Positions 57,319 to 64,000 of a stretch of 64,000 bases of DNA are shown here, piece after piece. The notes under the pieces are model-generated. The model saw only the letters and a list, made by a program, of their open reading frames with translations. It did no database searches and was not told the DNA's origin. A program made the position numbers and the translations under genes. How positions within the stretch are numbered: position 1 is the first letter of the stretch; each line of letters opens with the position of its first letter. The DNA comes from Patellaria atrata CBS 101060 (taxonomy: Eukaryota; Ascomycota; Dothideomycetes; Patellariales; Patellariaceae), in the NCBI GenBank assembly GCA_010093705.1, contig MU006089.1, forward strand, positions 2,343,561 to 2,407,560, read 5' to 3'.

Positions 57319-58878
57319 TTTATTTTTTTCTGTATCATGTCTAATAATTGCTTTTTCCGGAGTATTTCAACGTGTATTCCTTTGTCGAATTTCTTTTTTC
57401 TTTTTTTTGGGAAGGAGATGGAGCAGGCGTTCCTCGCGATTAGGTCTCATCTCGATCTGGCTTACCAATGACTACTGTACTCTTCCAAAAGTTTACGACG
57501 GCGGTTTTCTCCTTTTTTGGTCAGCTTTTCTGGTACAGTCAGATATAGTACTTGTACCCCCTAGTTTATTTGGTCTAATTTCTTGAATTGAGTGGTGTTT
57601 TATCGACACCCAAGAAGGAACATAGCATAACAGGACAGAAAACCCAATATCCTCCCTGAAAAACAATACATAAACGATATCACACAAACAACAGTAACAA
57701 TTCTCCCACGACTAAACCGTATGTTAGTATAAAACTTGGGACTGTGATTTTGATACCTCCCCTTCCCCTACCCCCCTCCAAAAAAAAAAAAAAAGAAAAA
57801 AAGGGAAAGAGACTAACCCAAAGAGGCAGTCAAAACTTTTCATTATAAAGGGCGTGTAAAATCAGGTATACCGTTGCAAAATACTAGCTTAACTTGAGGT
57901 CGTATCTGAACGAGCACAAATCTGAACCGTATCTGGTGCCGTATCCGAGCACGAATTTGAACCGTATCTGACGCCGTATCTGAGCACGTGTTGGAGCTGA
58001 ATCTGAAGACCTATCTGAAGACGTATCTGAGTAGAAATCTGAAAACGTATCTAAGCACAAATCTGAGCATGAATTGGAGCTACCGCCATAGATTTGAGGT
58101 GAAGCGTTGAAAACGGTAATAAAACGGAAGGAGACCCCGCCACTAGAGGGTAGGTATGAGGTATACTTTATTTAACTGTCCCTTTAGGATAGTTCCCTTC
58201 CCTTTTTAGAGGGGGTGTCAATCTAGTAACGAGGGGTTGTCAACGTATAAAAAGGTGGGTGACAAAATAACAGTCCCCTAAAACTTAAAGCTCAGCTTCA
58301 CCATACAGATTGTCGAGATTCTTGAATGGGACAGAGTAGACAACCGTCCGATATACGTACAGAAGCGGTAAAGCGAGCCAGAACTCCAAAACCGACGAAG
58401 GAGTCCGCCGTACATTGTTGGAGACTCCATTGGGGGTAGCAGTAGACAGTATCTCCTTATCCGCACAAACGCTGTACAGAAATCGAGCCCTCCGCACCCG
58501 TGTTTGAGCTTTGCGTACAACTCATGTAAATCGTACAATCGTACAATATTGATGGCATATCGTCGAATGTACAGTAACTGTACAGGAACCGAGGAGTTTA
58601 GAACTAAGACAGCAACGAGGTATATGCATTTGAAAAAAAGTTGTGTATCTGATGCATTCAATTTATACGAGTATCACTACGAGACTGTAAGGAAGAAAAA
58701 TCCATCCCATCCCAACCTGAACCAGCATATACTCTATGCAATGCAACGATCCGTAAAGCTATAACAATAATAGCCATGATAACCTAAATTTGAACGAATA
58801 AATATCAAACACCCAAATAGACAATGACATCGACACTAGCGTGAACTACGTTCAACCGGACCCACCAAACTAAATGAT
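57319..58878. other. Intergenic with minisatellite and poly-A
   Basis: Holds a poly-A tract (about 57779-57801), a 12-bp degenerate minisatellite (57895-58085) and a TATAAAAAGG motif near 58246. Overlapping frames at 58278-58764 have no protein features. Confidence 0.65.
57895..58085. repeat. Degenerate 12-bp minisatellite, ~15 units
   Basis: The core (G)TATCTGAGCAC recurs with a 12-base period, varying as AATCTGAACC, TATCCGAGCAC, AATTTGAACC and TATCTGAAGAC. Because 12 is a multiple of three it could look codon-like, but all frames hold stops. Confidence 0.85.
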
Positions 58879-60627
58879 TTACTTCGAGCTCCTGTGTCTA
58901 GCGAACTCCTCCAAGAAGTCCCTCATCTCATCGACGACCAAGTCCTCGACATCCTCTGTAAGCTTCTCGATCTTGGTAGCGAACCTGTCAGACGTTCTAT
59001 GGGCTTTGTTACCGAAGGACTCAAGCTCAGCTTCAAGTTGGCGTTCGAGTTCCTCGATATGAGCAGGAATAGTATAATCGACCTTAGGTACGGAGATGAC
59101 GGTATCCTCTTCGACCTCGTTACGGGCAACGGTGTAGCCACCCTTCTCAACGATGTCGGTGTAGTTGGAGGACCCACCACCATTCCAGGCAAGGATCTTT
59201 AATTATGTTAGCATTTTACGTAAATAGTGAACGGCAAATATTGCATATACGTACGTTCTTGGTGTTGCTTGGAACCTCGCTCAAAGCATCAACGGTACCG
59301 ATAGCAATAAGGGCTTCCTTCAGCTTCTTGGGGGTAATCTCAGCAACAGCATAAGCTGAATCACTGGAAGGTTGGAGCGAGAGAAGGTAAGCAAGGAGAC
59401 CGGCAATATGAGGAGATGCCATAGAGGTTCCGGAGATGGTGTTAACGGCGTGATCACTGCCAATCCAAGTGGAGAGGATGCTCAAACCGGGAGCGAAGAT
59501 ATCGTTGCACGGGCCGTAGTTGGAGAAGTAAGCGCGCTCGTCGGGAAGAGAGGAAGCACCAACGGTTACGGCCTTCTCAGCTGCAGCAGGGGAGTAGTTG
59601 CATGAGTCAGCGTTGTCATTACCGGCGGCGACGGCGAAGTGAATGCCGACATCAACAGCAGCATTAACAGCGAGATCGAGGGTGACGGACTTCCCACCAC
59701 CCAAGCTCATGTTAGCAGCGCTTCCCTTGAAGCCCTTCTTGCCTTTGCCCTTCTTAGCAGCTTCGACCTTGTTGGAGTGTTGTTCTGCGGCATATTCGAC
59801 GCCCTTGACAACATCAGACATAGATCCGGAACCGTTTGAACGAAGAACCTTGACGGCATAAATATTCGCCTTCTTTGCAACACCGTACTTCTTGCCGCCA
59901 ACTGTGCCGGAGCAATGAGTTCCGTGCCCATTGCCGTCCTCATCAGCATCGTTGGTCGGGATGGTCTTTCCCCAGTGGGCACGACCCTCGAAGTCAACGT
60001 GGTTGATGTTGGTACCGGTATCGATGACATAAACGTCAACACCCTCACCACCATCAGAGGCATAAAGGTATTTGTTGAATGTACCGAAGCTAAGAGCTTT
60101 CCTGTGAGAAATACGAGCTAAGCCCCAAGGAGCGTTCTTCTCGGTGGTGCCCTCATCCATAGTGTGGACCTCAGAGTCTTTCTCGATGTAGTCAACCTAG
60201 TGGATGCGTATTAGCAAGGAGAATATAACGGGCTCGTAGGAGCTTAGAGCTTCATGTGGCAACTTACATCTGGGTGGTTGGCGACCTGCCTGATGGTCTC
60301 CTCGTCGAAATGACCTGAGTATCCTAATAGGTCTCCAATCCTGTAGGTATGTTTGAAACCCTCGAAGTCTACGAGAGGAACTTGAGAGCGCTTGCGGAGC
60401 TCCATCCTTTCGGACTCAGCACCAGCATGGAGCTCTTGCACCCAACTATGATGGGAAAGAGCAGCAGACTGAGTCACATGCTTCTTGAAGACGACCATAT
60501 ACGAGTCCGGAATGTGTTTAGCATTCTCAGAGGTGACGATAGGAGCTGGTTCACTCCGTGCCTGGAGAGGAGAGCAGGACACGAGGCCCCAGCCAAGCGC
60601 CAGCGATAAGGCAGCTACGGCCTTCAT
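58879..60627 (-). CDS. Subtilisin-like serine protease, vacuolar cerevisin (PepC/Prb1) type
   Basis: Three exons on minus, 60627-60268, 60196-59255 and 59196-58879, sum to 1620 nt, 539 residues. A signal peptide (1-18) and an I9-type propeptide (PDSYMVVFKKHV ... VANHPDVDYIEKD) precede the mature start near NAPWGLARISHR. The catalytic triad is complete: D179 in YVIDTGTNINH, H211 in GNGHGTHCSG, S378 in GTSMASPHIAG; the oxyanion Asn is in AAGNDNADSC. The Lys-rich insert KGKGKKGFKGSAANMSLGG is typical of fungal vacuolar proteases. A 100-residue charged, helical C-terminal extension follows ILAWNGGGSSNYTDIV. It probably degrades proteins in the vacuole, including during autophagy. Confidence 0.96.
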
Positions 60628-61420
60628 GATGTAGAGAACAAAGAGAAGAAGTGCAGATGGAATGTAATGAGAAGAGTTATATGGAGATGAAGATGGAGAT
60701 GGGAGATGAAAGTGTTTAGATGGGAAATGGGAGGAATAAGAGGAGGAGGTGTTGATGGTCAGAAGGTAGGTAGCTGGGGAGACGTAGAGAGGTCTGAGGG
60801 TGGAGCTTATCGAGGCAAGCGTGGCGCATGATGCATCACCGTATCGGAGGTTGTCGTGCTTGTTTGGGGGGGGGCTTGGGGGTTATCCCTTAGCTCCCTT
60901 GCGTAGATACACGTGACATGGTTTCTGTTCCGCTCTCATGCCGGTGACTTTTCCAGACATCACTTTATTAGCTTACAAGGGTTAAGGTAGCCACTAGCTT
61001 CCTTTGCTCTCCCGAGTTCCCCGTCAAGAATACGGGTCACGTGCAGCGATTGTTAACGTCAGCTTGTCCTTGAGCAATCATCATATTATATCTATATGGA
61101 AGTTTGATATCAAAATGAGTCGTATTGGGCTCTTGCTATTCCGCAAATATAAGAGCTCATGGGTATCATCATAGGTACCATACCGCCAAACTCCCTCCTT
61201 ATGTCCTTCCTATGAAATCGCCTAGTTACAGAGGGTATCATGCCGTCAAACTCCCTTCTAATGTTCATCCTAAGAACTCGCTCTCCTAGTCGAAAAAGGT
61301 ACCATACCGCCAAAATTCCGCCCTAATGTCCATCTCGTGAACCCGCCCTATGGAACACGCATTGTCAAAGTGATGAGCTCCAGAGTAATACGTAGAAACC
61401 AGCTAGGAGTGTTGTACTAT
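60628..61420. other. Intergenic with three-copy tandem repeat
   Basis: Promoter of the protease gene (purine/AG-rich on the plus strand near 60660-60760), then a tandem repeat at 61174-61350. No gene. Confidence 0.65.
61174..61350. repeat. Imperfect tandem repeat, unit ~60-64 bp, three copies
   Basis: Units start at 61174, 61234 and 61298 with GGTAYCATRCCGYCAAA, continue CTCCCTYCTWATGT, and end near TCCT..GAACTCGC. Copies differ at roughly a fifth of sites. Confidence 0.85.
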
Positions 61421-62506
61421 TTAGGGTATGCGGGCAACCCAGCCAAACGCTAATGCCCACTCAGGAATCTTGGGTACAGGTGGAATTGCTCCATCTTCTT
61501 CTCCCATTCCCATCTTAGCACCATTATCGTTCGCTACTCCAGCTGTGATCCAATTTCCTCTTGGTCCTTGAATGAATCCAGCTTCAAGCTTCGTTACCGC
61601 GTCATCTGCATCCTCGCGGTCAGCAAAGAGGCCCACCTCCTTATCCGTTTCAGTATTTGTGACGAGATAAGCACCGTCGTCTAGAGTTATCACATAGATC
61701 GATGCATTGGGTGCGCATCTTCTCCGAGCAGAGGGAAGCGGTGAGCTAAGACGTCTTCGCGGCTGTGGTTCTTCTGAAATCTCGGGACACCTTCCTCTGG
61801 AATATGAGGAAACGCGGCTTGAGCTCGAGGTAGATGACTTGTCGAAGTGCTTAGGAAGGTTTGTGTTCGAATGTGGTTGACCAGCCTGCTTATATTTGGT
61901 AGAATGAGGAACCTCCACTGAGTCAAAAGAGGATATGGAGGTCAACGTATGGTCTTTCTCCTCATCGTTGTCGGTGGACCCTCCATCGGAATATTCTGAC
62001 TCGGTATCAGAGTCGGAGTCGAGAGAACTACCCTCATCATCGCTATCAGAGTCGCATCCAGAACCACTGTCTTCATCGTCGGCTTCGAATACTATGAACG
62101 CATCATCGGATAGATCGTACTGACATGCATCTTGTCCTGTCGCGTTGCTTTCGGTGATCTCCGACTCGGTATCAAAATCATCATCGTCTGTTTTCGAATC
62201 GAACTCAGAATCACTTTCATCGTCATCTGCTTCGAAAATTATGAAGTTATCGTCAAAATGATCCTGCTGGGGATTTTCCTGTTCGGAAGCGCTGTAACAA
62301 ACGCTGCTGGGATCGCTGGCCTTCATTGACTGGACTGTAATTACAGGGACGCGTGCGGCTGGTCGAAGGTTGCGCACTACTACTGCAGAGAATGCAGTGC
62401 AACGAAAATGGGGTCTAACTGTTGTGCGCCGTACTTTCTTTGCTCGAGCGACAAAGATGCTCTTATTTTTGGCCATCTTCCTTGTTCGTGGTTGCGGTTG
62501 TGCCAT
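61421..62506 (-). CDS. Acidic unknown protein with duplicated FEADD motif
   Basis: Intronless from the ATG at 62506, 361 residues (upstream in-frame codons to 62557 lack an ATG). The N-terminus is strongly basic (MAQPQPRTRKMAKNKSIF, KKVRRTTVRPHFR). The middle is very acidic and contains two copies of one module: FDDNFIIFEADDDESDSEFDS and LSDDAFIVFEADDEDSGSGCD. A Ser-rich stretch follows. The C-terminal ~90 residues look folded: ASIYVITLDDGAYLVTNTETDKEVGLFADREDADDAVTKLEAGF, then EWALAFGWVARIP. No known family comes to mind. The basic/acidic pattern suggests a nuclear, perhaps chromatin-associated, protein; that is inference. Confidence 0.75.
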   Translation of the reverse strand: MAQPQPRTRKMAKNKSIFVARAKKVRRTTVRPHFRCTAFSAVVVRNLRPAARVPVITVQSMKASDPSSVCYSASEQENPQQDHFDDNFIIFEADDDESDSEFDSKTDDDDFDTESEITESNATGQDACQYDLSDDAFIVFEADDEDSGSGCDSDSDDEGSSLDSDSDTESEYSDGGSTDNDEEKDHTLTSISSFDSVEVPHSTKYKQAGQPHSNTNLPKHFDKSSTSSSSRVSSYSRGRCPEISEEPQPRRRLSSPLPSARRRCAPNASIYVITLDDGAYLVTNTETDKEVGLFADREDADDAVTKLEAGFIQGPRGNWITAGVANDNGAKMGMGEEDGAIPPVPKIPEWALAFGWVARIP

Positions 62507-62923
62507 TGTTCGGTCGTAGATTCGTTGTTCTTGTTTGCGATAGAAAGAAAGTGTCAAAAAAGTGGTTATAAAGACCTCGCCGTAAAAGTAGCGTGCGATT
62601 TTGCGACTCGTTCGCTGCGTTGTTCACTGGGGCAAGGTCTTTCGGATATAGAAGAGGTATGGTATAGGAGCGAGGAGTGACGTCGAAGTCAAAGTGTGAG
62701 CTGGTCACTGAAGGTTAGGTTCGGGACCTGTGAATGTTCCGAATTGGGAAATAATGACTATTCCTAAGCGGAGATTGGTCGACATAACAACCAGCCTTCT
62801 GTCAAACCAGACTCGTCCGGTGACAATGGAACTATTCCGCAGTGAGGATACAATACGGTATTGCCATAGTAAATACTGAATTTTCTTTGAAATTTGCCCC
62901 TTTTCTACCTTTCCGCCCTACCT

Positions 62924-63073
62924 TATGTACTAATGTACGAGCCCAGTTGCTAATGCAAGCATATGCCCGCTTTTGGAGTGGTCGTTTCCCAAAGCGAGCA
63001 AAATTTGAGACTGACTTTGGGCTGATCAGCGACTTGGCCTGTATTAGTAACTGGGCTCGTAGGTCAGTACATA
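62924..63073. repeat. Imperfect inverted repeat (foldback), ~150 bp
   Basis: Nested matches: TATGTACT (62924-62931) with AGTACATA (63066-63073); a 20-base arm TACGAGCCCAGTTGCTAATG (62936-62955) with its complement at 63042-63061 (two differences); and CCCAAAG (62988-62994) with CTTTGGG (63015-63021). Owing to this symmetry both strands encode a peptide with ACISNWAR. Confidence 0.8.
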
Positions 63074-63540
63074 CGGCATATTTATGAACCAGGCGAGGAA
63101 TGGATTCGATAGAGGCTATATGAGATAACAGAAGGTAGCGTTTCACGTAAAAGCACATAGTTCTCACCACGATTCAATTACCTTTGACTTGTGATACTTA
63201 TAAAACAGAAGAGGCCCTTACGAAATCCATGGGTATACGGTTGTATTTCATCTATAAAGATCATTTCCAAAGCCTTCTAACCTCTAAGCTTTCTTTATCT
63301 TCACTAGATCTAGATCATCTTCAGGTCCCACAGTTACGAAAAAAAGTCCAAGTTCCGATTCTATTGCTGGATCTCTTTCGAGCTCTACAATTCTCATTCT
63401 TATAAAGACGGTTAATATAGAGGTAATATATTATCCGTATATGATTATGCCAGTACTACAGATCTCATATCTTTGATCGGGTTCTGAAGACCACGGGATA
63501 TTATAGAGGGATGCCTGTGGATCCATTTATATCCTAATAG

Positions 63541-63716
63541 ATAAGCCCACAGATGAGCCCACAGGTAAGCCCACAGGTAAGCCTATATATGAGCCTGAAT
63601 AGACTAGCTCAAACAGACGGGCTTGGACAGATTAGCTCAAATAGATGAGCTCAAACAGATAAACTCAAATAGATGAGCTTGAACAGAAGAGCAGACAGAC
63701 GAGCTTCTGGCTAATT
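63541..63716. repeat. Compound minisatellite, 12-bp then 14-bp units
   Basis: The first four units have a 12-base period (GATGAGCCCACA, GGTAAGCCCACA and so on). They change to about seven units of 14 bases centred on CAGATNAGCTCAAA. The sites GAGCTC and AGCTC recur through the second part. Confidence 0.85.
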
Positions 63717-63847
63717 GTGGCGAGATGGTGACCAATACAGTCGCTATCTATTGGACCTTATGAAAGCTACAGCGGTACACTATCCTTTCCCATGATCCGG
63801 AATTTTGGCCAGAGGTATTGAGCAAGAGATAAAAACTAATTACTCTC

Positions 63848-64000
63848 TCAGGCTGCTTTCGCAGGTGCCTTTGTGAAGAACGAACTCAATTTCTTCATCC
63901 CTGAAGTATCCACCCTCTTAAGATTCTTGATGGCTCTACTTTCCGTCTTTTTCTTCTTCTCCTCTTCCTCTAGTTTCCGTTTCTTCTCCGCTTGCTCTTC
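63848..64000 (-). CDS. C-terminal fragment with PIP-box-like motif, RNase H2 subunit B candidate
   Basis: The last 50 codons of a minus-strand gene that continues past the window edge. The visible part is a Lys/Glu-rich helix (EEQAEKKRKLEEEEKKKK) followed by NLKRVDTSGMKKLSSFFTKAPAKAA. MKKLSSFF resembles a PCNA-interacting (PIP) box near a C-terminus, as in RNase H2 subunit B and some replication proteins. RNase H2B is my best guess; Pol-delta Pol32-type subunits are an alternative. Confidence 0.55.
   Translation of the reverse strand, partial: EEQAEKKRKLEEEEKKKKTESRAIKNLKRVDTSGMKKLSSFFTKAPAKAA

Larger units (their letters stand above)
62507..63847. other. Intergenic with inverted repeat and minisatellite
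   Basis: Contains an imperfect inverted repeat (62924-63073) and a compound minisatellite (63541-63716). No gene supported. Confidence 0.65.

Noticed and set aside
57895-58085. CRISPR-like regular array
   Set aside because: The repeats are contiguous 12-base units without spacers, in a eukaryotic genome.

Overview
This is a filamentous ascomycete (Pezizomycotina) nuclear window. The evidence is the many 50-70 nt GT-AG introns, the Zn2Cys6 regulator, the CFEM, PI-PLC-X, GH17/btgC-like and rhodopsin-domain membrane proteins, and ordinary fungal housekeeping genes. A leotiomycete (Helotiales-like) host is a guess from protein flavour only. About 24 protein genes, one clear tRNA gene, two tRNA-like sequences and many tandem repeats are supported. 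One assembly gap (155 N) lies at 4354-4508. I saw no CRISPR array, no rRNA and no recognisable reverse transcriptase, integrase or transposase.

Layout. 1-21 kb is gene-dense: a single-pass membrane protein of a fungus-specific family (1652-4185), prephenate dehydrogenase TYR1 (7 exons, minus) divergent from ribosomal protein uS11/RPS14, an RRM protein, a small unknown protein, a GPI-type CFEM protein, a NAPE-PLD-like metallo-beta-lactamase, a Dal5-family anion transporter (11 exons), an AhpD/CMD-like protein and mitochondrial succinyl-CoA:3-ketoacid CoA transferase, then a possible small 3-exon gene and tRNA-Gly(UCC). 21.3-25.7 kb is gene-poor. 25.7-31.6 kb has a 1090-codon low-complexity protein with a DUF8035-like end, and the divergent pair TRAPP subunit Trs20/sedlin and mitoribosomal mL60/Mrpl31. 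31.6-35.1 kb is again gene-poor with local duplications. 35-39.4 kb encodes a secreted PI-PLC-X-like protein and a membrane-anchored GH17 glucanase.

39.4-57.3 kb looks accessory: tRNA-like repeats, a D-2-hydroxyacid dehydrogenase, an unknown 271-residue protein convergent with a secreted EEP-fold hydrolase, a Zn2Cys6 regulator divergent from a short-chain dehydrogenase, an unknown multi-pass membrane protein and a rhodopsin-domain membrane protein. 57.3-64 kb holds a vacuolar-type subtilisin, an acidic unknown protein, several minisatellites, an inverted repeat, and at the edge the C-terminus of a PIP-box protein (possibly RNase H2 subunit B).

Most genes act independently. The tightest functional hints are the regulator/SDR divergent pair at 49.6-50.0 kb and the shared promoters of tyr1/RPS14 and trs20/mL60. 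Exon boundaries given here come from reading GT/AG sites and checking that summed exon lengths are multiples of three; no alignment was run.
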